Source of the DNA: Sphingobium boeckii
Lineage (GTDB): Bacteria; Pseudomonadota; Alphaproteobacteria; Sphingomonadales; Sphingomonadaceae
Assembly: GCF_014199215.1 (NCBI RefSeq)
Contig: NZ_JACIJC010000008.1
Coordinates: 1 to 58,872, forward strand
Direction: 5' to 3'
Length of the DNA: 58,872 bases
Under the pieces are notes generated by a model, which ran no database searches, was not told the origin of the DNA, and saw nothing but the letters and a program-made list of their open reading frames with translations. How positions within the stretch are numbered: the stretch's first letter is position 1; every line of letters begins with the position of its first letter. Made by a program: the position numbers and the translations under genes. Shown here one piece after another: positions 17,219 to 25,627 of this stretch.

Positions 17219-18589
17219 TCAAACCATCTCCTCCCGCCGCCGCAAGATGGCGGGATAGCGGGTGAATACGATGACCGCGAGCATCGCAATGCCGGCGGGA
17301 ATAACCGAATAGAGCAGCAAGATGCCGGTGACGGCCCCTTGGCTCTGGGCAATCACGCCGTGCGTGGAGGATTGGAAGCCGGCCGTGCTCAGCACGAATC
17401 CGGCGATCAACGGACCGATGGCAAAGGACAGCTTTTCCGTCGCTGAGAAGATGCCGGAAAATACGCCTTCATTCGCCTGACCGGTCAATCGCCGCTCCTG
17501 ATCGATCGTATCCGTCATCATCGACAGGATCAGCAGGATAAAGCCGGCATTGGTGAGTCCGATAATGAAGCCGCGCAACAGCACACCTGCCTCCTGGACA
17601 CTGAGCGCGCCCCATAAAGGCAGATGGACCAGAACCGGACCACCCGGATGGACCATGAGCCAGGTCAGCGTCAGCAGGCACCAGGCGACGGTCGCGCCGA
17701 TGAAGCAAGGCGTCTTGCCATATTTGCGGGAAAGCAGCAGCCAGATGGGTTGAGAGATCATGCTGCCAAGCGACATCGTGACCACGAAGGGCAGGATCAT
17801 GTTCACATTGCCGATCGCGTAGATGAACACGAACCCGATCACCGTATAACTCACCGCCTGCGCCACGGAGAGCAGGAAATTCACGCTGGTGATCGTGACA
17901 TAGGGCTTGGCGCGCCACGCCATGCGAAGCTGCGCGGCAATGCCGGGGGCCTCGACCGCGACGCCTATCGAAGGTTTCCCCAGGCTCAGCGCGGGAACAA
18001 GCATCGTCAGCAAACAGATCAGGCCGAAACCGAGCGCCATGATCCGCCACCCATGCGCGCCGCCGCCGAAATGGAAGATCACCGGCTGGGCCAGCCCGAC
18101 CCCGATGAGCACGCCCACGATGGTGAAGATCATGCGATACGCCAGGATCTTCGTGCGCTCATGGGGATCGGGCGAAAGCTCCGATGCGATCGCCAGATAG
18201 GGCACCGAATAGGCGCTGAACGCCGTGGAAGCCAAGAGAAACAACAGGCACACCGCCGCCGCCCCGATCATCGGGGAGGAAAATTCCGAAAACCAAAAGA
18301 GCAGCGTGAAGCTGACACTGGTCAATATCGCCCCGATCAGCAGAAAGGGCGCACGCCCGATCCGCGCATTCCATCGATCGGACAGGGATCCCATCAGCGG
18401 ATCGCAGATGATCACCCAGAGCTTGGGCAGCAGGACGGCCAGCCCGGCGATCCAGGCCGGCACGCCGAGCATCGTGGTCATGAACAATGGAATGAGCGCT
18501 GCCGGCGTATCGCGAAAAACCTGCGCGCCCGTTTGTCCGATCCCGTAGCGCAGCATGACGCTGGTAGGGAGGTGCGCTGCCTTGGTCAT
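17219..18589 (-). CDS. MFS transporter, glycoside-pentoside-hexuronide (GPH) type
   Basis: A 456 aa inner-membrane carrier with about 12 TM segments. The loop PLMGSLSDRWNARIGRAPF between TM2 and TM3 is the hallmark of the GPH/MFS_2 group (D-x-x-x-G-x-x-x-D-R). These symporters usually carry glycosides or uronides, and in sphingomonads they often sit in catabolic clusters. GGAG lies 8 nt before the ATG. It is downstream of the LD-carboxypeptidase gene on the same strand (171 bp gap). Substrate unknown. Confidence 0.85.
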   Translation of the reverse strand: MTKAAHLPTSVMLRYGIGQTGAQVFRDTPAALIPLFMTTMLGVPAWIAGLAVLLPKLWVIICDPLMGSLSDRWNARIGRAPFLLIGAILTSVSFTLLFWFSEFSSPMIGAAAVCLLFLLASTAFSAYSVPYLAIASELSPDPHERTKILAYRMIFTIVGVLIGVGLAQPVIFHFGGGAHGWRIMALGFGLICLLTMLVPALSLGKPSIGVAVEAPGIAAQLRMAWRAKPYVTITSVNFLLSVAQAVSYTVIGFVFIYAIGNVNMILPFVVTMSLGSMISQPIWLLLSRKYGKTPCFIGATVAWCLLTLTWLMVHPGGPVLVHLPLWGALSVQEAGVLLRGFIIGLTNAGFILLILSMMTDTIDQERRLTGQANEGVFSGIFSATEKLSFAIGPLIAGFVLSTAGFQSSTHGVIAQSQGAVTGILLLYSVIPAGIAMLAVIVFTRYPAILRRREEMV

Positions 18590-18760
18590 GAATTCAGCTC
18601 CATCGGGAGAGTAAGGGGTCTCGAATCGCTCTCCCGGCGTCTTCGCGCATCACACCACCAAGGATGGCCGTGCGTCCGATCATTTTCCAGCAACCACGCA
18701 GGATAGGGTGATGCAATGGCGATCTGCTCATCAGGCGAACAATATGGCAGCGCGCGATGC

Positions 18761-19798
18761 TCAGGCCACAGCAGATTCGAGGATCCGGATCGTCCCCATC
18801 GCAGCATCGATTTCCGCCCGGATGCCCACCGGTAGGCTGAACTGGTTCGCGATATGCCCAAAAAACGCGCCTTGAAAAACGGGCACGCCAAGCGGTTTCA
18901 GATGATGGTCGAGCACTTCAGAGAGCGTGAAGGCGCCATAAGAAGTGCCGGACGCCGTGCATTCAGTGCACTGGCCGAATACCACCCCGGCAACACGGCC
19001 GAGCACACCACCCGACGCCAATTGCGTCAGCATCCGATCGATACGATAGGGAGCCTCGCCCACATCCTCCAGAAACAGGATCGCGCCATCGAAATCGGGC
19101 AGATAGGGCGTGCCCATCAACGCGGAAAGCACGGTGAGATTGCCCCCCAGCATCCGGCCCGACGCCTTGCCCGGCCGGATCACCTGTGTGCGCCATTTAT
19201 TCTGGACGAGCCGGTCATCCGCGGTTTCCGGATTGCGATAGAGCGGCGTCCCGCCTTCGAAGGCCAGGCTGTGAAAAGCCTTCCACGATAGATCGCCCCA
19301 GGCGCTTCCGGCATTGGGACCATGGATGGTGGTGAAGCCCGCGCGCGCGGCGAAGGCCAGATGCAGTGCGGTGATGTCGCTGAACCCGGTCAGCAGCTTG
19401 GGATGGGCGCGGATCAGATCGAAATTCAGATAAGGGAGGATCCGCGCGCACCCCCAGCCCCCGCGCACCGCAAAAACCGCGCGGACATCATTGTCCGCAT
19501 ACATTGCGTTGACGTCCGCAGCGCGCTCTTCATCCTTGCCCGCCAGATAACCGTGACGCGACAAAAGATGTGGTGCCATTTTGGGGACGAGGCCCATCGC
19601 CGTGATGGTTTCCCCGATGATCTCAAGATCGAACGCGTCTTCCGTAATCCCCGCGGGGGCGATCAGGCCGACCGTATCGCCCGTGCGCAGCCGGGGCGGC
19701 TTGCGCCCTGTGGTTTGGGCGGATGTCATCTGCTGGGGCAAGGCCAGCGCGGCTGCCAATGCGCCAAAGCCCTGAAGCGCGCTTCGCCTATCCAGCAT
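18761..19798 (-). CDS. LD-carboxypeptidase (peptidase S66), Tat-exported
   Basis: A 345 aa protein. Residues 1-28 look like a Tat signal (MLDRRSALQGFGALAAALA), so it acts in the periplasm. The S66 Ser-His-Glu triad is visible: Ser in LTGFSDITALH near 140, Glu in FLEDVGEAPYRIDR near 250 and His in FFGHIANQF near 315. The family trims the terminal D-Ala from muropeptide tetrapeptides; relatives such as MccF cleave other amide bonds. Its place inside a catabolic region is unusual. No strong ribosome site is seen before the ATG. Confidence 0.85.
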   Translation of the reverse strand: MLDRRSALQGFGALAAALALPQQMTSAQTTGRKPPRLRTGDTVGLIAPAGITEDAFDLEIIGETITAMGLVPKMAPHLLSRHGYLAGKDEERAADVNAMYADNDVRAVFAVRGGWGCARILPYLNFDLIRAHPKLLTGFSDITALHLAFAARAGFTTIHGPNAGSAWGDLSWKAFHSLAFEGGTPLYRNPETADDRLVQNKWRTQVIRPGKASGRMLGGNLTVLSALMGTPYLPDFDGAILFLEDVGEAPYRIDRMLTQLASGGVLGRVAGVVFGQCTECTASGTSYGAFTLSEVLDHHLKPLGVPVFQGAFFGHIANQFSLPVGIRAEIDAAMGTIRILESAVA

Positions 19799-19993
19799 CT
19801 AGCGCACCATTGGAGTGCTGGCGGATGGCTTGAGGATTATGGTTTCAATCGGCATGAATAGCTCCCACTGCGATGCGGATGATCAAGGGTTAGGCGCCGG
19901 GGCGCAAGGGGCGCATTGCGGGGATGCGACGAAAGGCCGGTTTATGCGTTGGCTTTTCAGCGACCGTCCGGCTCGTACCACCATGGAGATTTG

Positions 19994-21769
19994 ATGACCC
20001 TGCCCCAAATGCTCGCCTTCGGCATTCTTGGCGGCATGATGCTCCTCTTCATCTGGGGTCGGCTGCGTTACGATCTCGTCGCGATCCTCGCTTTGCTGGC
20101 TTCGATCGCAGCGGGCACCGTATCGTCAAAGAACGCATTTTCCGGGTTCAGCGATGACATCGTGATCATCGTGGCCAGCGCGCTTGTCGTAAGCGCGGCG
20201 GTCGCGCGCTCAGGGATCATCGAAAGCGGGCTTGAACGCCTCACCATGGGCGTCACGCGGATCCGCTGGCAATTGACCGTATTGGTCACCTCCGTCACCT
20301 TCCTCTCGGCTCTCGTCAAGAATATCGGTGCGCTCGCGATCCTGATGCCATCTGCTTTCAAGATGGCGAAGAAATCGGATGCGTCGCCTTCGGTTTTTCT
20401 GATGCCTATGGCTTTCGGATCGCTTCTCGGCGGGCTGATCACGCTGATCGGCACATCGCCCAACATCATCGTATCCCGCGTGCGCGAGGATATGACCGGC
20501 GAACCTTTCGGCATGTTCGATTATGCGCCCGTCGGGCTGAGCCTGGCGATCATGGGCATCCTCTTTTTGCGCTTCGGCTATCGGCTGCTCCCGCGCGATC
20601 GCCGTGCGGCCCCCACCATGGGCGAGGCGCTCGATATCAGCGATTATACGACCGAGGCCCGCGTCACGGAGATGTCGTCGGTGGCACACAATAGTATCGC
20701 CGCGCTCCGCAAGACGTTCGATCATGTCGAATTGACCGGGCTTGTCCGCAATGGGAAACTCAATCCCCGTCCTTCAAACCGGCTGGTGTTGCGCGCGGGC
20801 GATGTCGTTATCCTGAAGGGCGAACCCGAAGCGCTTGAACGCACGATCGCTTCGGCCAATCTTGAACTGGAAGGCCAGGACCGCGCCACGATCACCGATA
20901 GTGACAGCGACAGCATCGGCGTAATCGAAGCGGTGGTGACATCGGATTCCGTCCTGGTGGGCAAGGCCGCGGCGAAAATCCTGCTGCACGAACGCTATGG
21001 CGTAAATCTGATCGCGCTGTCCCGCTCCGGCCAAAGGCTGACGCGCGGGATGAGCGAGACGAAATTGCGCGCCGGGGATATCATGCTGCTGCAGGGGCCG
21101 CTTGGTGCGCTGCCCGGCCAGCTTCGCGAATTGGGATGCCTGCCGCTTGCCGAACGCAAACTGAAGCTCGGCAGCGTCCAGAAGCGCATCCTGCCCATTG
21201 CCATCCTGGCGATCGCGATGGCGCTGACCGCTTTTGAATTGGTCCCAGTCGCGGTCGCGTTTTTCGGGGCTGCGGCGCTGGTCATGCTCACGGGCGCGCT
21301 GCCGGTGCGCGAAGCCTATGAGCATATCGAATGGCCGATCCTGATCATGCTCGGTGCGCTGATTCCCGTCAGCGAGGCGCTGCAGACCACGGGCGGCACC
21401 GATCTCATCGCCAACTGGCTTTCGGCGACGGCGGTGTCCCTGCCCCCTTGGGGTGCCGTGATGCTCATTCTCGTGGCCGCGATGGCGGTGACGCCCTTCC
21501 TGAACAACGCCGCCACGGTATTGGTGATGGCGCCGATCGCCGCCACTTTCGCGAATGACATCGGGCTCAAGCCCGAGGCCTTTCTGATGGCGGTCGCCGT
21601 AGGCGCGGGTTGCGATTTTCTGACGCCCATCGGCCATCAGTGCAACACGCTGGTCATGGGTCCGGGGGGTTATCGCTTTGGCGACTATGCCAGGCTGGGC
21701 GCGCCGCTCAGCCTGCTCGTCATCCTCGCCGGCGTGCCTTTGATTCTGTGGACCTGGCCGATCTACTGA
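19994..21769 (+). CDS. SLC13/DASS-type anion transporter with two RCK-C (TrkA-C) domains
   Basis: A 591 aa inner-membrane protein with hydrophobic helices at about 5-210 and 400-590, flanking a soluble insert. Transport signatures are LVKNIGALAILMPSAF and LITLIGTSPNIIVS in the first half, and the matching FLNNAATVLVMAPIA and DFLTPIGHQCNTLVMGPG in the second. The insert (about 210-390) contains two TrkA-C-like regulatory modules, each ending in an RAGD-type segment (RAGDVVILKG, RAGDIMLLQG). The family moves dicarboxylates, sulfate or other anions with Na+ or H+. ATG at 19994 has GGAG 8 nt upstream. Stands alone on the plus strand. Confidence 0.88.
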   Translation: MTLPQMLAFGILGGMMLLFIWGRLRYDLVAILALLASIAAGTVSSKNAFSGFSDDIVIIVASALVVSAAVARSGIIESGLERLTMGVTRIRWQLTVLVTSVTFLSALVKNIGALAILMPSAFKMAKKSDASPSVFLMPMAFGSLLGGLITLIGTSPNIIVSRVREDMTGEPFGMFDYAPVGLSLAIMGILFLRFGYRLLPRDRRAAPTMGEALDISDYTTEARVTEMSSVAHNSIAALRKTFDHVELTGLVRNGKLNPRPSNRLVLRAGDVVILKGEPEALERTIASANLELEGQDRATITDSDSDSIGVIEAVVTSDSVLVGKAAAKILLHERYGVNLIALSRSGQRLTRGMSETKLRAGDIMLLQGPLGALPGQLRELGCLPLAERKLKLGSVQKRILPIAILAIAMALTAFELVPVAVAFFGAAALVMLTGALPVREAYEHIEWPILIMLGALIPVSEALQTTGGTDLIANWLSATAVSLPPWGAVMLILVAAMAVTPFLNNAATVLVMAPIAATFANDIGLKPEAFLMAVAVGAGCDFLTPIGHQCNTLVMGPGGYRFGDYARLGAPLSLLVILAGVPLILWTWPIY

Positions 21770-21786
21770 TATCCAGGCACCGCGCG

Positions 21787-22101
21787 TTAGCGGGACTCGT
21801 GCGTGATGAGCTTTTCCAGCACCGCATGGTGCAGCGGCGCATCGAATTTGCAACCGAGTCTTCGTCCGTTCGACCACATGGCCCGCGCTGCCAGCGCCTC
21901 GATGCCAGGAAGTCTGAGCCACACGCTCGCCCCGGCAATGAATTGACGATGGTGTTCGATCTGAAACCCCTCGCGCGAAAGATCGGCCATTGTGACCATC
22001 GCGGCCTTGCTTGCGGGTTCGCGCAAATGCGCCCGAAACAGCGCAGGCCATCGTAACGAACGGCGCCGGTTGGCATCCGGTTCTGGCATCGATGCTAGCA
22101 T
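21787..22101 (-). CDS. PilZ-domain protein
   Basis: About 104 aa, essentially one PilZ domain. The c-di-GMP motifs are NRRRSLRW (RxxxR) near residue 9 and DLSREGF (D/NxSxxG) near 40, ending with GCKFDAPLHHAVLEKL. It is likely a stand-alone c-di-GMP receptor. I place the start at ATG 22101 (GGAA about 8 nt upstream); other in-frame ATGs exist at 22089, 22122 and 22146. It ends 17 bp from the convergent SLC13 gene and has no functional link to the catabolic genes. Confidence 0.75.
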   Translation of the reverse strand: MLASMPEPDANRRRSLRWPALFRAHLREPASKAAMVTMADLSREGFQIEHHRQFIAGASVWLRLPGIEALAARAMWSNGRRLGCKFDAPLHHAVLEKLITHESR

Positions 22102-22269
22102 GAATTGTTCCGATACGATCATTTTATGATGGAATAGCAATCGCATGGCGGAATTAAGAAATTGGAAAGTGATATGGGGAATTGGGCATTTACCACGAGG
22201 GTGATGGCATCGACGCCGGGGCCATTCACCGCGTGGCCGATATCCCGAGCCAGGCGTCTGAGTGGCTCG

Positions 22270-22300
22270 AAAAAAAGCAACCTTATCAGCGTTGCTTTTT
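22270..22300 (-). terminator. Rho-independent terminator of the HNH gene
   Basis: AAAAAGCAAC at 22272-22281 and GTTGCTTTTT at 22291-22300 form a perfect 10-bp stem with a 9-nt loop. Read on the minus strand it ends in a run of seven T. The arm at 22291-22300 lies within the last codons of the HNH gene and its stop codon falls in the loop region. The A/T symmetry could also let it work on the plus strand. Confidence 0.7.
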
Positions 22301-22621
22301 GGCGATCGTCGCGGTGAAATCGGGTGCCTTGTTCGCCACCCAATCAATGAACTTTCGCACATTGGGGTTTTCCAGCAGACTGGCTACGTCCAGCCCATGG
22401 CGCTGCAATTCGGAATTTGTGAAATTGGCGATCAACGTTTGCTGGCAGATGGAGTGCATTGGCACGACATCACGCCCGCCCCGGCTCTTGGGTATGGGAT
22501 GATGCCACACAATGGTCTTGCCGGTAGGGCGGCCACAAAGCCAGCACGACACGATCGCCGGAGCTTCGTCCGCGCCCTGCAAATCTCCGTAAGGATCGTT
22601 TTTCGATTGTCTGCGGGCCAT
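22286..22621 (-). CDS. HNH-endonuclease-like small protein
   Basis: Encodes 111 aa. A zinc-type CxxC (SCWLCGRPTG) is followed by VWHHPIPKSRGGRD and VPMHSICQQTL, matching the HNH/beta-beta-alpha-metal layout with HH, the PxxxGG turn and a distal His/Cys. The C-terminal half is helical (ASLLENPNVRKFIDWVANKA). Stand-alone HNH proteins of this size occur on sphingomonad chromosomes, with housekeeping or unknown nuclease roles. The gene ends within an intrinsic terminator. Confidence 0.75.
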   Translation of the reverse strand: MARRQSKNDPYGDLQGADEAPAIVSCWLCGRPTGKTIVWHHPIPKSRGGRDVVPMHSICQQTLIANFTNSELQRHGLDVASLLENPNVRKFIDWVANKAPDFTATIAKKQR

Positions 22622-22729
22622 AATTTACCTGAACGTCTAAAAGCACACTGCCCGCCTACAGCGATGAGGTCGCGATGACCACTCCATTGCCCTTCGGGAT
22701 GCACGATCGACGGTCTCAGGACGTCGCCG

Positions 22730-23797
22730 TCAGATAATCGCCGCACAATAGGCATCTCCGGCATCAGCAGGAAGCTGAAGCGCGCTCCAGCTCGCCGCGC
22801 CATCCTCGCTCCAATGAACCTGCCCGCCGCGCGTCACATAAACCACCTTGTCGGAGCTTGTAACGCTCGCCCCCATGCCCATGATCGTGGAGGTTGCTGT
22901 CACCGGCATGTCCGCCCGGCGCAGGCTTTCGCCGAGATCGTCGCTTCGATAAAGAGCACCGGAATCACTTCGCGACGCGATGCTGAGCGCAAGGTACATC
23001 GTGGGCGGGTCGTTGGCGGCAATGCGCATGTCGCGCGTGTAACTGAAGTCTGCGAACCGGCGAATGTCGTGATTCCGCCAGCTCCTGCCAGCGTCGGCAG
23101 TGGAAAAAAGCCCCATCCGGCACGCATAAAACACAACGCCGGGACGGTCTTGGGATAGGCGCACCGCATGGGCGTCGAGAATGCCTTCATATTCGTCAGC
23201 GACGTTGATTTTGCTCCTGAGGGACGGGTCTTCATCGACCAGCCGCATCAGGCCATCGCTGCGATCTTCCCAGGTTTCGCCTCCATCGTCGCTGACGATG
23301 AAACCGCTCGTTTCGACCGCCCCATATATTTTGGTCGGATCGCTTGGATCATAGGCCAGTGACATGATGCGCGAATGCTTGAAGAAAGCGCCGTTGCTCA
23401 TGTCCAGACGTTCGTTCATCGCCTCCCTGCTGCCCACCCTGCGCCAGCTTTCTCCACCATCGATCGTCTTGTAAACGCCAATCGGCCCGCAACCGGCCAG
23501 CATCGTATCCGGATTGTCGGGATGAATGGCCAGCGACCAGAAATGCTCGCCCGGCTGGGTGGGAACAGCGAGCTTTGCGAAGCTGAGGCCGTTATCGACC
23601 GAGCGGAATAACCCATGATGCGTCGCCGCATAGAGCGTGCCGGGTCGCGCCGGGTGCGGCGTGATCGACTGGACGCCGGTGTTGAGCGGAATGCCTTCGG
23701 CTGGCACAAAACCCCCCCCGTCTTCGCTTCTATACAGCGTTCCCACCGTATTGGGGCGGCTGTCCCAAGTGCCCGCAAGCAGGATGCTCGTCATCAT
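22730..23797 (-). CDS. Asp-box (BNR-like) beta-propeller protein
   Basis: A 355 aa protein built from about seven repeats, each with an Asp-box turn (S/T-x-D-x-G-x-x-W/F): SEDGGGF, SVDNGLSF, TIDGGESW, SDDGGETW, TADAGRSW, SDDLGESL and SEDGAASW. The first six are spaced about 45-60 residues apart. This is a sialidase/sortilin/Ycf48-type propeller; the sialidase active-site arginines are not evident. No signal peptide is obvious. GGAGCAAA precedes two adjacent ATGs (23797, 23794). Divergent from the exported amidohydrolase at 23956. Its role is unknown; binding or scaffold is more likely than glycosidase. Confidence 0.8.
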   Translation of the reverse strand: MMTSILLAGTWDSRPNTVGTLYRSEDGGGFVPAEGIPLNTGVQSITPHPARPGTLYAATHHGLFRSVDNGLSFAKLAVPTQPGEHFWSLAIHPDNPDTMLAGCGPIGVYKTIDGGESWRRVGSREAMNERLDMSNGAFFKHSRIMSLAYDPSDPTKIYGAVETSGFIVSDDGGETWEDRSDGLMRLVDEDPSLRSKINVADEYEGILDAHAVRLSQDRPGVVFYACRMGLFSTADAGRSWRNHDIRRFADFSYTRDMRIAANDPPTMYLALSIASRSDSGALYRSDDLGESLRRADMPVTATSTIMGMGASVTSSDKVVYVTRGGQVHWSEDGAASWSALQLPADAGDAYCAAII

Positions 23798-23955
23798 TTT
23801 GCTCCGATCGTTGAATCTCTCCTTGAGATTCTAGCGGCGTCGGAGATTGCTCACTCAATCAGAAATGCAGCCCTGATCATAACAATGCGGCAGGTTGCCT
23901 TCCTTTTCGACCCCGTCGATGTCTATGATTTGTCGGCAGTATCGGGGTAGAGCGA

Positions 23956-25599
23956 ATGCGGTATTTCAAAGCGATCTTGATGCTCGTCGGAATGACACAG
24001 CTTTTCGGGCTGGCGCAGGCCCAGGCACCCGACTCGATCTACTTCAATGGCAAAATTGTGACCGTCGACCGGGCTTTCAGCACGCAGGAAGCGCTCGCGA
24101 TCCGGGGCGATACATTCGTCGCCACCGGCACAAGCGATGATATTCGCAAGCTCGCAGGGCGGGAAACCAAATTGGTCGATCTTAGGGGGGCCACGGTCAT
24201 TCCGGGTCTATCGGACAATCACGATCACCTGTGGAATTCGGCCAAATATCTTCATCGCGGCGTCGACATGATGGGCGTGACCAGCTTTGAAGAGATGAAG
24301 CGTCGCCTTTTGCTCGCAGTTTCCAAAGCAAAAAAGGGAGAGGTGATTTTCACGACGACCGGATGGGTCATTCCCACGCTTCCCACGCGCGCACAACTGG
24401 ACGAAATTTCGTCCAGCGTGCCCATCGTGATCATCCGGTTCAGACGGGGTGCCGGTGTTCTGAACAGCGCTGCACTGCGCCGGATCGGCGTCAGCAAGAC
24501 CAATCCCAGATTTGCCGGCGCCAAAGTGCCGGTAGATGCCCATGGCGAGCCGACCGGACTACCGCCGCATTACCCGCAAAGCGTATTGATGATCGATGCC
24601 CTGCTTCCCAAGCTTACCGAAGCGCAGAAAGACGCGATGGTGATGCGCGAAATGAAGCGCCGCAATGCACTGGGGATCACCAATATCCGCGATCTCGCCG
24701 TCTGGCCGGAAGGGGTGCAATCGTTGCAGCGTATGCGCCGGCAAGGGAAGCTTACCCTGCGTATTTCTCTGGGTGTCGAATTCCCCGACGCAGACAATAG
24801 CGCGCGGCACCTAAAGCGCCTCCCCCGGTTGAAACGTGACGATCCTTGGCTTTTCCTCGATTCCATGGGGGAGGAGCCTTGGACACCGGGAGTCGTTTCG
24901 CTGGAAGCATTTACGAAACTCGGCCGCGATCTCGCCACCCTTGGCTGGCGGCCGGCGCCGCATGTGAGTTCCGACGCGGCATTGGGGACCACGGCGGATC
25001 AAGCGACCGACGACACGCTCACCGCCTATGAAACGATAGATCGGGAAAGCGCCCTGGCGCAAAAGCGATGGTATCTCGAACATGTGCCGCTATCGACACC
25101 GGCTCAGATGGTTAGGATGGCAAAGCTCCATCTGCTCATTTCCACGCAATATGCGGGCTATCAATCCCTGCCCGGCACCAACCTTGGTGCCGAGCGGATG
25201 GCGCATTACAATCCAATCCGTGGATTTCTCGACCATGGTCTGCTCGTCATCGGCGGCAGCGATACCCAAGGCCCGTCTGCCACGGAGATGGAGCCGAACA
25301 ACCCGATGATTCCCTTCTATTTTTATGTCACGCGCAAAATGAAGAGTGGAAACACCTTTGCGCCGCTGGAAAAGATCGGTCGCGACGAGGCGCTGCGTAT
25401 TCTTACCGTGAATTCCGCCATGGCGGCGTTTCAGGAAAAGACGAGAGGTGCGATCGCGCCGGGGATGCTGGCGGATTTCGTGATCCTCAATCAAGATTTG
25501 ATGACGATATCAGACGATCAGATTCGCGACACGCGCCCGCTCGCGACATTCGTAGGCGGACGGCAGGTCTATGCTGCCCCTGAATTTCAACGCCGCTAG
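23956..25599 (+). CDS. Exported amidohydrolase (YtcJ-like)
   Basis: A 547 aa protein. Residues 1-23 form a Sec signal (FKAILMLVGMTQLFGLAQAQ). The mature part begins with the typical urease-alpha beta-sandwich YFNGKIVTVDRAF and VDLRGATVIPGLSDNHDHLW, where HDH provides the metal HxH. It ends RGAIAPGMLADFVILNQDL. YtcJ-type enzymes hydrolyse amides, carbamates or imides. Export is common in this subgroup and would place the reaction in the periplasm. Divergent from the propeller gene; convergent with the LysR gene. Confidence 0.85.
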   Translation: MRYFKAILMLVGMTQLFGLAQAQAPDSIYFNGKIVTVDRAFSTQEALAIRGDTFVATGTSDDIRKLAGRETKLVDLRGATVIPGLSDNHDHLWNSAKYLHRGVDMMGVTSFEEMKRRLLLAVSKAKKGEVIFTTTGWVIPTLPTRAQLDEISSSVPIVIIRFRRGAGVLNSAALRRIGVSKTNPRFAGAKVPVDAHGEPTGLPPHYPQSVLMIDALLPKLTEAQKDAMVMREMKRRNALGITNIRDLAVWPEGVQSLQRMRRQGKLTLRISLGVEFPDADNSARHLKRLPRLKRDDPWLFLDSMGEEPWTPGVVSLEAFTKLGRDLATLGWRPAPHVSSDAALGTTADQATDDTLTAYETIDRESALAQKRWYLEHVPLSTPAQMVRMAKLHLLISTQYAGYQSLPGTNLGAERMAHYNPIRGFLDHGLLVIGGSDTQGPSATEMEPNNPMIPFYFYVTRKMKSGNTFAPLEKIGRDEALRILTVNSAMAAFQEKTRGAIAPGMLADFVILNQDLMTISDDQIRDTRPLATFVGGRQVYAAPEFQRR

Positions 25600-25627
25600 A
25601 CGCGGCTCAACGGCGCTTGTTAGCGCG

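Noticed and set aside
20774-22051. Open frame (425 aa) on the minus strand across the SLC13-type carrier and PilZ gene
   Set aside because: Composition is typical of an antisense shadow and it crosses two well-supported genes.
22730-23797. Calling the Asp-box propeller a sialidase
   Set aside because: Asp boxes are structural. The sialidase arginine triad and signal peptide are not evident.
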